In this document: piece after piece, positions 9,401-17,761 of the stretch
How positions within the stretch are numbered: the stretch's first letter is position 1
Layout: every line of letters starts with the position of its first letter
Source of the DNA: Roseomonas nitratireducens
GTDB lineage: Bacteria > Pseudomonadota > Alphaproteobacteria > Acetobacterales > Acetobacteraceae
Direction of reading: 5' to 3'
DNA: 64,000 bases
Assembly (NCBI RefSeq): GCF_017813355.1
Contig: NZ_JAGIYZ010000003.1
Span: forward strand, 1-64,000
Made by a program: the position numbers and the translations under genes
Notes under the pieces: model-generated
Databases searched by the model: none
The model's input: the letters and a program-made list of their open reading frames with translations, nothing else
Told to the model about the DNA's origin: nothing

Positions 9401-10195
9401 TCAAGCGGCGCCGGGCGGGGCCGCGACCGGTTCGGCGAGCAGCACCGGCACGCGCAGCCGGGCCGCGAGGCGTTGCGCCATGGCGGCCATCGCCCCGGAT
9501 TCGTTCGGGAGGATGAGCAGGCGCGCATGCTGTCCGACGAGCGCGGCCTCGATCGCCTCGGCGTCGCGTTGCGCGATGCGCCGTGTCGCCACGCCTGCCG
9601 GCCCGCCGTTGTCCGCTTCGGTGAGAAGGAGCATCCGCTCGCCCGCCGCCCTTGCCAGGGCTTCGGCGAGGTCGAGCCCGGTGCGCGCGTCGCGCGGCGC
9701 GAGCACCGCGACCGTGCCGCGGACCCGTGCCGGGCGCGACGGGAGCATCAGGACCGACGCCGCGCAGCCGAAGGCCGCGCGGTGGATGCCCGCGACGGAC
9801 CGGCACGCGAAATCCGCCCCCGCGGCGAAGCCGGTGGCCAGGATGTCGCGCGGCGCGGCATGGGCGACGAGCAGGGCTGCCGGGTCGCCGCGCAGCCGCT
9901 CGAAGCGCGCGGCCTGCCCGAGCGCCGCCACCTCGACCTGCAATTGCCGGCGGGCGCGTTCCGCCAGCCCCGCGATCTCGCCGAGGATCCGCTCGGGCTC
10001 GGCCGCGCCCCAGCTTCCCGCCGGCAGCCGGTATTCGCGCGCGCCGGCAAGCAGCGCCAGCTGCTCGTCCTCGACGAAGATCCCGACCAGGTCGAGGCCG
10101 AGCAGGGTGCCCAATTCGGCGGCCGTGCGCAGCGCGCCGCCATCGCCGGCGAGGTTGCCGAGGTCGATCAGCAGGCGGCGAGGCGCGTCGATCAT
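9401..10195 (-). CDS. universal stress protein-like protein
   Basis: The 264-residue soluble protein begins RRLLIDLGNL and contains alternating hydrophobic strands and alanine-rich helices in two halves, compatible with a tandem, divergent UspA fold (such as GTVAVLAPRDARTGLDLAEALARAA in the second half, RLLILPNES near the end). The G-x2-G-x9-G-S/T ATP loop is not clearly preserved, so nucleotide binding is doubtful. Its ATG overlaps the stop of the Lon-like gene (ATGA), so the two are translationally coupled, and the metal ATPase follows. Universal stress proteins often travel with oxygen-limitation genes; the assignment rests on fold-like pattern and context. Confidence 0.55.
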   Translation of the reverse strand: MIDAPRRLLIDLGNLAGDGGALRTAAELGTLLGLDLVGIFVEDEQLALLAGAREYRLPAGSWGAAEPERILGEIAGLAERARRQLQVEVAALGQAARFERLRGDPAALLVAHAAPRDILATGFAAGADFACRSVAGIHRAAFGCAASVLMLPSRPARVRGTVAVLAPRDARTGLDLAEALARAAGERMLLLTEADNGGPAGVATRRIAQRDAEAIEAALVGQHARLLILPNESGAMAAMAQRLAARLRVPVLLAEPVAAPPGAA

Positions 10196-12630
10196 GGCTT
10201 GGTCGGCCTCAGCGCGGTGGCCTCGTCGCTCCTCGCCCAGCGGCGGCGCAGCGCGGCGAAGCGCCGCAGCCGCACCTCGACGCGCCGGTTGACCGAGCCT
10301 TCGGCGAAGGCGCCGTCGTCCAGCCGCGCGCCCGCCGGCAGGCCGGTCAGCAGGGCAAGCGCCTCATCCGCCGTCGCCACGGCGTGGATCGCGAAGCGGC
10401 CGTCGCGGCAGGCGGCGACGACGTCCGGGGCCAGCATGAGGTGCCGCGCATTCGCCGACGGGATGATGACGCCCTGGGTTCCCGTGAGACCGCGCGCCGC
10501 ACACAGGTCGAAGAAGCCCTCGATCTTCTCGTTGACGCCCCCGATCGCCTGCACGAGCCCCTGCTGGTCGACCGATCCCGTGATGGCAAGGTCCTGCCGC
10601 AGCGGCACCTCCGCCAGCGCCGAGAGCAGGGCGCAGAGTTCCGCGCAGGACGCGCTGTCGCCTTCCACCCCCGAATAGGATTGCTCGAACACCAGGCTCG
10701 CCTGGAGCGACAGCGGTTCCTCTCGCGCATAGCGCGCGGACAAGAAGCCCGAGAGGATCAGCACGCCCTTCGAATGCAGCGGGCCGCCCAGCTCGACCTC
10801 GCGCTCGATGTCGACGATGCCGGCGCCGCCGGGCCGGACGCGCGCCGTGATGCGCGACGGCCGCCCGAAGGCATGGCCCCCGACATCGAGCACGCTGAGG
10901 CCGTTCACCTGGCCCTCCCGCGCGCCCGTCGTCTCGATGCGCAGCACGCCGTCGATCGTCGCGGCATGCAGCCTTTCCTGGACGCGCGCGGCGCGGTGAC
11001 GGCGCGCGGCAAGGGCGGCCTCGACCTCGGCCGCGCCGGCCTGGGCGATGCCCGCCGCGCGCGCCCGCTCGCCGGCCTCGATCGCGACGTCGCGCAGCGG
11101 TTCGGGCAGCAAGGCAAGCCGCCCGGCATCGCCCGCGATCCGCGCCGCGTGCTCGACGATGCGCGCGAGGCCGGCCGGCGCGATCGGCGTCGCGGCCTCC
11201 GCTTCGAGGCCCGCCGCGACGATGCGCGCGAGCGCCGCCTCGTTCTGCGGCGTGCGCTCCATCACCTCGTCGAAATCGGCCAGCACCTTGAAATGCTGGT
11301 CGAGGTCGGGATCGAGCTCGGCGAGGAGGTAGTAGAGCGACCGGTCGCCATGGACCACGACGCGCAGGTCGAGCGGGATCGGGTCGGGTTCGAGCGAGAC
11401 GGTGCCGGCCATGCCGGCGAAGCGCTGCATGTCCTCGATCACGATGCGCCCGCCGCTCAGCGCGCGCTTGAGCGCCGCCCAGCTGAACGGCTCGGTCAAC
11501 AGGCCGCGCGCATCGATCAGCAGGACGCCGCCATTGGCGCGGTGCAGCGCGCCGGCCTTGATCAGGCGGAAGCTGGTGACCAGCGCGCCCTGCCGCGCGA
11601 CATGCTCGACGCGGCCGATCAGGTTGCCGAGGGTGGGGTTCGTCTCCTCCACGACCGGCGCGCCGTCCGCATCCGGGGCCTGCGTGACCAGGACATTCGC
11701 GCCGTAGCGCTCGCGCAGGCCCGCGCCCTGCGCGTTGCCGGGCACGGTCTCGGCCTCGGGGTCCTCGCCGAGGAACATGTGCAGGTTCTCGACGATGTCG
11801 GCGCGGATGGTCGCGATGTGGCGCACGATCTCCGGCAGGTCGGCGAAGGCGGCGAGCAGTTCCTCCACCTCCTGGTCCACGACGATGCGCGCGGCCTCCT
11901 GGTCCAGTTGCCGCACGGCCTCCCGCCGGTCCTTCTCGAGCCGGGGGATGGAGCGCAGCGTCTCCTCCAGTTCCTTCTCGACCGCGCTCATCACCTGGCG
12001 GGCGGCCTCGCGCTCGGCCTCCGGCCAGCCGGCGAAATCCTCGGGCGGGACGACCTTGCCGTCGCGCGCGGGCGCGACCGCGAAGCCCATCGGGGTGCGC
12101 AGGATCGCCACGCCGTCCTTCGTGGCCTTCTCGCCGAGCGCCTGGAAGGCCTGTTCCGCGCGGCCGTGGAAGGTCGCCTCGATGGCGCCGCGGCGGCGCT
12201 GGTGGTCCTCGCCTTCCAGCACGGCCGGCAGGCCGCCGCGCAGATCCTCGACCAGGGCCTCCAGCGCCTTCGCGAAGGCCGGCGCGCGGCCCGCGGGCAG
12301 CCGCAGCGCCGTCGGCCGGTGAGGCGCGGCGAAATTGTGCATGTAAACCCAGTCGTCCGGCCGCGGGCGGCCGCGGGCGGCCTCCCGCATCCGCGCGGCG
12401 AGCGAATCCTTGATCCGCGCCGCGGCGGGACCGATGGCGAAGATGTTGAAGCCGCGGGCCGCCGTGCCGGCGCCGAGCGCGAGCGCGGCCGCCGCGCGCG
12501 GCTGGAGCGCGAGGCGCTCGGCCTCGGGCGCCGTCCCGTCGCCGGTGCCGTCGAGCACGGCAGGGTCGGTCGCGCGGCGCAGCGCGGCGGCATCAAGCGG
12601 CGGCGGGCCGATATCCTCGGGCGGTGGCAT
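10192..12630 (-). CDS. Lon-like (LonB/AAA_32-type) protease with degenerate P-loop
   Basis: This 812-residue protein matches Lon-related proteases that combine an atypical AAA region with a C-terminal Lon (S16) domain. The Ser-Lys dyad is intact: S659 in EGDSAS and K702 in GGVNEKI, 43 residues apart as in E. coli Lon (S679/K722). The place of the Walker A loop reads FAIGPAAARIKDS, without the G-x4-GK-S/T consensus, so ATP binding may be lost. A long helical, charged insertion (about 190-300) follows, and GGVLLIDARG marks the Walker B-like strand. The ATG at 12630 has AGGGAGG upstream. It heads the operon with the USP and metal ATPase genes. Confidence 0.8.
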   Translation of the reverse strand: MPPPEDIGPPPLDAAALRRATDPAVLDGTGDGTAPEAERLALQPRAAAALALGAGTAARGFNIFAIGPAAARIKDSLAARMREAARGRPRPDDWVYMHNFAAPHRPTALRLPAGRAPAFAKALEALVEDLRGGLPAVLEGEDHQRRRGAIEATFHGRAEQAFQALGEKATKDGVAILRTPMGFAVAPARDGKVVPPEDFAGWPEAEREAARQVMSAVEKELEETLRSIPRLEKDRREAVRQLDQEAARIVVDQEVEELLAAFADLPEIVRHIATIRADIVENLHMFLGEDPEAETVPGNAQGAGLRERYGANVLVTQAPDADGAPVVEETNPTLGNLIGRVEHVARQGALVTSFRLIKAGALHRANGGVLLIDARGLLTEPFSWAALKRALSGGRIVIEDMQRFAGMAGTVSLEPDPIPLDLRVVVHGDRSLYYLLAELDPDLDQHFKVLADFDEVMERTPQNEAALARIVAAGLEAEAATPIAPAGLARIVEHAARIAGDAGRLALLPEPLRDVAIEAGERARAAGIAQAGAAEVEAALAARRHRAARVQERLHAATIDGVLRIETTGAREGQVNGLSVLDVGGHAFGRPSRITARVRPGGAGIVDIEREVELGGPLHSKGVLILSGFLSARYAREEPLSLQASLVFEQSYSGVEGDSASCAELCALLSALAEVPLRQDLAITGSVDQQGLVQAIGGVNEKIEGFFDLCAARGLTGTQGVIIPSANARHLMLAPDVVAACRDGRFAIHAVATADEALALLTGLPAGARLDDGAFAEGSVNRRVEVRLRRFAALRRRWARSDEATALRPTKP

Positions 12631-12657
12631 GCGCCCTCCCTGCGAGTTGTCGAAAGT

Positions 12658-12673
12658 ATCACGCTTCCGTGAT
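12658..12673. promoter_or_regulatory. perfect inverted repeat in divergent promoter region
   Basis: ATCACG-CTTC-CGTGAT is a perfect 6-bp inverted repeat in the 146-bp gap between the Lon-like operon (minus) and the GMC oxidoreductase (plus). It sits 28 bases before the Lon-like ATG. Its position suits an operator for a dimeric regulator, but no regulator gene is adjacent; it could also be a small hairpin in the Lon-like leader. It does not match the FNR/FixK consensus. Confidence 0.35.
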
Positions 12674-12776
12674 CCTACTCCAAGCCCGTATCGGGTCCCC
12701 GGCCGACCGCCGGTTGGCACCCCCGCGCCGGCGATGCGAGGATGGCGCGCGACGCGAAAAACGGGGGAAACGCGCG

Positions 12777-14387
12777 ATGAAGCTGCGCGAAGCGGACTAC
12801 GTCATCCTGGGTGGCGGCTCGGCCGGCTGCGTGATGGCCGCGCGCCTGTCCGAGGATCCTTCGGCGCGCGTCGCGCTGCTGGAAGCCGGGCCCTGGGACC
12901 GCAACCCCTGGATCCACATCCCGATGGGCTTCGCGCGGCTGTACGTGACGAAGAAGTTCGACTGGAACTACCAGACGGAAGCCGAACCGGAACTCGGCGG
13001 CCGGCAGGTCTATTGGCCGCGCGGGCGCGTCATCGGCGGCTCGGGCAGCGTGAACGGCCTGGTGTTCCTGCGCGGGTCGCCGCGCGACTACGATCGTTGG
13101 GCGCAGTCCGGCGCGCGCGGCTGGTCCTATGACGACTGCCTGCCGGCGTTCCGCAAGCTCGAGACCTTCGCCGGGCCGGAGAGCGAGTTCCGCGGCAAGG
13201 ACGGCCCGGTCCAGGTGGGGGAGGTGCCGGAACCCTCGCCCGGCTGCCGCGCCTTCGTCGAGGCCTGCGAACGGCTCGGCTTTCCGCGCAACCCTGACAA
13301 CAACGCCGCGTGGTTCGAGGGGGTGGCCCCCAACCAGCTCAACGTCCATCGCGGCTGGCGCTGGAGCCCGGCGACCGCCTACCTCAAGCCCGCGATGCGC
13401 CGGCCCAACCTCGAGGTCGCGACGGAACGGCTCGGCCTGCGCATCCTGATCGAGAACGGGCGCGCGACCGGCGTGCTGGTGCGCGGGCCGGAAGGCGAGG
13501 AGGTGTGGCGCGCGCGGCGGGAGGTGATCCTGTCGGCCGGCGCGATCGAGAGCCCCAAGATGCTGATGCTGTCGGGCATCGGCGACGGCGCGGCGCTGCA
13601 GGGCCTCGGCATCCCCGTCGCCGTCCATGCGCCGGAGGTGGGGAAGAACCTGCAGGACCATTTCATGGTTCGCTTCGCCTTCCGCACCAGGCCCTGCGGC
13701 ACGCTGAACGAGATCATGGCGAACCCGCTGCGCGCGGCGGGCCTCGGGCTCGACTGGATGCTGCGGCGGCGCAACCAGATGGCGGTCGGCGCGTCGGAGG
13801 CGAGCCTCTTCGCGCGCGTGCTGCCGGGCAGCGAGGAGCCGGAGGTGCAGTTCCAGTTCGTGAACTTCAGCCTCGGCGGCAACCAGGGCACCTCGGCGAG
13901 CAGCCTCGCGAAGCATCCCGGCTTCACCTTCAACTTCTGCGTCTGCAGGCCGGACAGCCGGGGCGAACTGACGCTGCGCGCGCCGTCGGCGGAGGTGAAG
14001 CCGCGCATCGTCGCGAACTACCTCTCGGCCGCCTCCGACATCCGGATCATGCTGGAGAGTGCCAAGCTCGGCCGGCGCATCGCCGCGACGGAGCCCTTCG
14101 CCGGGCTGATCGAGGAGGAGCAGTTCCCCGGCCGCGGGACCGAGAGCGAGGACCAGATGCTCGACTACATCCGCAAGGCGGGCACCACGGTCTACCATCC
14201 CTGCGGTACGGTGCGGATGGGGGCCGACGAACGCTCGGTGGTGGATACGGAATTGCGCGTGCGCGGCGTGGCCGGGCTGCGCGTGGCGGACGCGTCGGTC
14301 TTCCCGCTCGTGCCGTCCTCGAACATCCACCCGGCGGTGCTGATGCTCGCCGAGCGTGCCGCGGAATTGATCCAGCGCGCGGCGTGA
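12777..14387 (+). CDS. GMC family FAD-dependent oxidoreductase (choline dehydrogenase-like)
   Basis: The 536-residue flavoprotein has the N-terminal dinucleotide-binding motif GGGSAGCVMAARLSE followed by an acidic strand end (LLEAGP), the GMC signature around IGGSGSVNGLVFLRG, and the C-terminal catalytic block with H in YHPCGTVRMG and NIHPAV near the end. GMC enzymes oxidise alcohols such as choline, polyethylene glycol or long-chain alcohols with FAD. The closest layout is the choline dehydrogenase-like group, but no betaine aldehyde dehydrogenase or choline transporter is next to it, so substrate is open. The ATG before KLREADYV is chosen because GGGGG lies upstream and the flavin motif starts immediately. 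It is divergent from the Lon-like operon. Confidence 0.88.
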   Translation: MKLREADYVILGGGSAGCVMAARLSEDPSARVALLEAGPWDRNPWIHIPMGFARLYVTKKFDWNYQTEAEPELGGRQVYWPRGRVIGGSGSVNGLVFLRGSPRDYDRWAQSGARGWSYDDCLPAFRKLETFAGPESEFRGKDGPVQVGEVPEPSPGCRAFVEACERLGFPRNPDNNAAWFEGVAPNQLNVHRGWRWSPATAYLKPAMRRPNLEVATERLGLRILIENGRATGVLVRGPEGEEVWRARREVILSAGAIESPKMLMLSGIGDGAALQGLGIPVAVHAPEVGKNLQDHFMVRFAFRTRPCGTLNEIMANPLRAAGLGLDWMLRRRNQMAVGASEASLFARVLPGSEEPEVQFQFVNFSLGGNQGTSASSLAKHPGFTFNFCVCRPDSRGELTLRAPSAEVKPRIVANYLSAASDIRIMLESAKLGRRIAATEPFAGLIEEEQFPGRGTESEDQMLDYIRKAGTTVYHPCGTVRMGADERSVVDTELRVRGVAGLRVADASVFPLVPSSNIHPAVLMLAERAAELIQRAA

Positions 14388-14442
14388 GGGCCATTCCGCC
14401 CTGGACCGGCGGGGCGGCCGCGCGCGATACCGAAGGTTGAAA

Positions 14443-14460
14443 CCGGCCGGGGAAGGCCGG
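14443..14460 (-). terminator. GC-rich hairpin after bpt
   Basis: A perfect CCGGCC/GGCCGG stem with a 6-base loop lies between the convergent GMC and bpt genes. Read on the minus strand it is followed by TTT, so it may end the bpt transcript; the U-tract is short. Confidence 0.4.
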
Positions 14461-14468
14461 GCCTGCCT

Positions 14469-15233
14469 TCAGGCCTCGACGCGCGTCACGCTGCTGGCGG
14501 GCACGTCGGCGTCCTCGCCCAGCATGCGCCAGACGCCGCCGGTGAGGATCTCGCTGGGCCGGAAGCGGGCCTTGTAGGCCATCTTGCGGCTCTCCGGCAC
14601 CCAATAGCCGAGATAGACGTAGGGCAGGCCGAGTTCGCGCGCGCGCGCCACCAGCCAGAGCACGACCTGGGTGCCGAGCGAGCGTCGCTCGACCCCCGGC
14701 TCGTAGTAGGAATAGACGGCCGAGAGACCGTCCGAGAGCCGGTCCGTCAGGCAGGCGGCGACGAGGCGGTCGGCCGGGTCGCGGAACTCGATGACGGTGC
14801 TGCCGATCGGGGTGTCCTCGATCATGGCGCGATAGTCGTAGAAGCCCATCGCCGCCATGTCCCCATCGGCGTGCCGCGCCTTCTGGTAGCGGTGGAACAA
14901 GGCGAATTGCTCGGCGGTGGCGCGGGCCGGCATCTCGGTGCCGGACAGGTCGGCGTTGGCGCGCCAGATCTTGCGCTGGGTGCGGTCGGGCTCGAAGGCC
15001 TCGGCGACGATGCGGATCGGGATGCAGGCCTGGCAACCGGGGCAGACCGGCGAATAGGCGATGTTGTGGCTGCGCCGGAAGCCGGCGCGCGACAGGCGGT
15101 CGTGCAGCGCCTCGGCATCCGTGCCCGAGAGTTCGGTCACGATCTTCCGTTCCGTCCGCCCTGCCAGGTAGGGGCAGGGCAGGGGCGCGGTCGTGTAGAA
15201 GAACTGCGGGCGGCGGGCCGAGCGTTGATGCAT
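14469..15233 (-). CDS. bpt: aspartate/glutamate leucyltransferase (Bpt-type aminoacyl-tRNA-protein transferase)
   Basis: The 254-residue protein transfers leucine from Leu-tRNA to N-terminal Asp or Glu of proteins, marking them for the ClpS/ClpAP N-end-rule pathway. It contains the family's N-terminal CPYLAGRTERKIVTEL segment, the cysteine-rich SPVCPGCQACIPIR motif, and the C-terminal YLGYWVPESRKMAYKARFRP block shared with eukaryotic ATE1 transferases. Length matches the bacterial family. It is transcribed alone, convergent with the GMC gene and 54 bases downstream of the penicillin acylase gene. Confidence 0.93.
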   Translation of the reverse strand: MHQRSARRPQFFYTTAPLPCPYLAGRTERKIVTELSGTDAEALHDRLSRAGFRRSHNIAYSPVCPGCQACIPIRIVAEAFEPDRTQRKIWRANADLSGTEMPARATAEQFALFHRYQKARHADGDMAAMGFYDYRAMIEDTPIGSTVIEFRDPADRLVAACLTDRLSDGLSAVYSYYEPGVERRSLGTQVVLWLVARARELGLPYVYLGYWVPESRKMAYKARFRPSEILTGGVWRMLGEDADVPASSVTRVEA

Positions 15234-15287
15234 GTGTGTCCGCTCAGTTTCGTCGCGCGGCGTTCCGGAATCAACCTGCCTGCCGAA

Positions 15288-17669
15288 TCACGGCACCAGC
15301 CGCAGCCGGCCGGACGGCGCGCCGGCCAGCGCCCCGATCCGCAGCAGCGCGCCGTCCCGCCAGAAGGGCAGCAGGTCGGCCCAGTGCCGGCTCATCGGGT
15401 GGCCCGACTGGCCGGTCGCGATCACGAGATGCGCCCCGTCCGGGTCGGCCAGGTCGAAGACGCCGCGGAAGCCCGCGCCATGGACATTGCCGAAGACGCC
15501 GTCGCGCTCCGGCCGCAGTCCGGCGCGGTTCACCGTCTCCCCGTCGCCGCCGGAGGGCACGGCGATCCTGGTGAGCGCGCCGAGGCCGGGGACGAAGCGC
15601 AGCACCGGATGCTCAAAGATCGCGGGCTGGGCGGCGGCCCAGCGCCAGGATGCCGGGTCGGCGCCATGCGCGGGCGCGAGGTCGGCGATGGCGCGGGTCA
15701 GCGCCTCGGCCAGCAGCGGCCCGCAGCCGCCCGCCCCGCACCAGGCGAGGCCCGTCTCCGGCACGGTGAGCACGCGGCGGAGGAATTCCGGGCTCGGCCG
15801 CCAGGCATCCTCCGCGACGCCGGCGCGCGCCAGGAGCAGCCGCGCGAAGCGGCCGAGCGTCGCGTGGAACAGCAGCGGCTGCGGCCGCGCACCCTCCATC
15901 TCCCCCTGCCAGTCGGCCAGCAGGTCGAGCGCGGCGCCGGCCGTCCCCGCGGGGCGGGGCATGGCGCGGAAGGCGGGCAGCGCCTCCCGCGCGAACAAGG
16001 AGACGCGATCGGCCTGCAGCGCCGCGAAGCCCGCCGGCGCATGGGACGTGGCGCCTTCCAGCACCTCGCCGATGCGGCGGAAGCGCCAATCCCCGTACCA
16101 GTCGCGGCCGAGGAAGGCCGGGTGGCCGGGCGGCGCGATGCGGTTGTTCGCATTGGCCAGCAGCCCGCTCGCGGGTGTCGCGACATGCGGCAGGTCCTCG
16201 AAGGGGACGAAGCCCGTCCAGTCCGACCGCCCGTCCCAGCCGGGCATCGGGGCGCTGCCGTCGCCGGCGCGGCGCAACGGCACGCGCCCGGTGACCACCA
16301 TGGCGATGCGCCCATCCGCATCCGCCAGCATTAGGTTCTGCACCGGGCTCGTGATGAGCCGCGCCGCCTCGCGGGCCTGCGCGATGTCGCGTGCGCCGTT
16401 AAGCGCGAGCAGCCCCGCCGCTGCGCTGTCCCCCGGCGCGAGGCTCGCCATCGCCACGGCGAGCACGGTCCCGTCCGCCCGGCCCTGCGGCGCGTCGAGG
16501 TCCGACAGGACCGGGCCGTGCCGTGTCTCCCGCACGCGCATGGTCACGGGCGCGCCGAAGCGGACGTTGATCACTTCCTCCCGCACCGCGAAGGGGCGGG
16601 GGCCGTCGGGGGTTTCATAGGCGTCGGGGCCGGCGAGGCGCTCGACGAAGACGTCCTGCGTGTCGGCGTGGGTGGTGGTGAAGCCCCAGGCGAGGCGATC
16701 GTTCCGGCCGATGACGATGCCCGGCACGCCTGGCGCGGTCGCGCCCGCCAGCACGCGGCCGCCCGGCAATTCCACGCGGGCGAGGTACCACAGGATCGGC
16801 GCCTGGTAGCCCAGATGGGGGTCGGTCGCGAGCAGCGGCGCCCCGGTCGCCGACCGTCCCGGCGCGACCGCCCAGCTGTTCGAGGCGAGCGAGGGCAGCG
16901 GCGCGTCGCCGGGGAAGCGGGGCAGGGCGGCGGCGAGTCCCTCCAGCCCGGCCAGCGCCGGCGCCGCGACCGCATCCGGCCCGGCCGCGGCGCGGGCGGT
17001 CATCAGCGGCGCGTCGGGGCGGCCCGGGCTGCGGTCCTCGGGCCAGAGGTCGGCCAGCCGCTCCGGCGGCAGGATGGCGGCGAGGCGGGCGCGATCGAGC
17101 TCGGTGCGGAAATTCCCCGCCAGCCACAGCCCCATCACCTTGCCCCATAGGAGGCTGTCGACCGGCCGCCACGGATCGGGCGCGCCGAGCAGCACGAATT
17201 CGGGGCCGGCGAAGCGGCCGCGCGCGGCGATCCAGGCATTCACGCCGGCGGCATAGGCCTCGAGCGCGCGCCGCGTGTCGGCCGGCAGGCCGGCGAGGTC
17301 GGCCTCGGCGCGCCGTTCGAGGCCCAGCAGGCGCATGAACCGATCGACGCGCAGCGCCGGCGCGCCGGTCAGTTCGGCGAGCCGCCCCGCCGCGCCGCGG
17401 CGCATGGTCTCCATCTGGAACATGCGGTCCCGCGCGTGCAGCCAGCCGAGGGCGGTCCAGGCATCCTCGTCATTCGCCGCGGCGATGCGCGGGATGCCAT
17501 GCGCGTCGAGCGCGATCTCGACCGGGGCCGAAAGTCCGGCGACCTGCAGCGTCCCGTCCCGCCCCGGCAGTGTCCACCAGATGGCGGCCAGCAGCCCGGC
17601 GAGGCAGAGCACAACAAGGCCCAGGGCGCCGAGCGCGAGACGGCCGGTCCAGCGGAGGAGATTTCGCAT
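15288..17669 (-). CDS. penicillin acylase family N-terminal-nucleophile hydrolase
   Basis: The 793-residue protein belongs to the S45 amidases that self-cleave into alpha and beta chains and hydrolyse amides such as beta-lactam side chains or acyl-homoserine lactones. A membrane anchor or uncleaved signal covers residues 13-33. DAHGIPRIAAANDEDAW marks the alpha chain. The predicted nucleophile is S263 in LASNSWAVAP, which would become the first residue of the beta chain, followed by DPHLGYQAP. WGFTTTHADTQDVF is the conserved substrate-site region. The gene is monocistronic, divergent from the TPR gene. Substrate is not deducible; AHL acylase and cell-wall or peptide amidase are both possible. 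Confidence 0.88.
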   Translation of the reverse strand: MRNLLRWTGRLALGALGLVVLCLAGLLAAIWWTLPGRDGTLQVAGLSAPVEIALDAHGIPRIAAANDEDAWTALGWLHARDRMFQMETMRRGAAGRLAELTGAPALRVDRFMRLLGLERRAEADLAGLPADTRRALEAYAAGVNAWIAARGRFAGPEFVLLGAPDPWRPVDSLLWGKVMGLWLAGNFRTELDRARLAAILPPERLADLWPEDRSPGRPDAPLMTARAAAGPDAVAAPALAGLEGLAAALPRFPGDAPLPSLASNSWAVAPGRSATGAPLLATDPHLGYQAPILWYLARVELPGGRVLAGATAPGVPGIVIGRNDRLAWGFTTTHADTQDVFVERLAGPDAYETPDGPRPFAVREEVINVRFGAPVTMRVRETRHGPVLSDLDAPQGRADGTVLAVAMASLAPGDSAAAGLLALNGARDIAQAREAARLITSPVQNLMLADADGRIAMVVTGRVPLRRAGDGSAPMPGWDGRSDWTGFVPFEDLPHVATPASGLLANANNRIAPPGHPAFLGRDWYGDWRFRRIGEVLEGATSHAPAGFAALQADRVSLFAREALPAFRAMPRPAGTAGAALDLLADWQGEMEGARPQPLLFHATLGRFARLLLARAGVAEDAWRPSPEFLRRVLTVPETGLAWCGAGGCGPLLAEALTRAIADLAPAHGADPASWRWAAAQPAIFEHPVLRFVPGLGALTRIAVPSGGDGETVNRAGLRPERDGVFGNVHGAGFRGVFDLADPDGAHLVIATGQSGHPMSRHWADLLPFWRDGALLRIGALAGAPSGRLRLVP

Positions 17670-17761
17670 GGCGGGAAGATGGGCCCGCCTGGCGCGGTGC
17701 GAAAGCGCATCCCCCTTCCGCGAGGATGGACGGCGCGCGGCGGTCCTGATACCCGCAAACC

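Noticed and set aside
9652-12672. A 1006-codon open frame on the plus strand opposite the Lon-like and USP genes
   Set aside because: It is the antisense shadow of real minus-strand genes in very GC-rich DNA; its translation is Arg/Gly/His-rich with no domain.
12631-12776. FNR/FixK box in front of the Lon-like/USP/metal ATPase operon
   Set aside because: No TTGAT-N4-ATCAA-like sequence is present in the 146-bp spacer.
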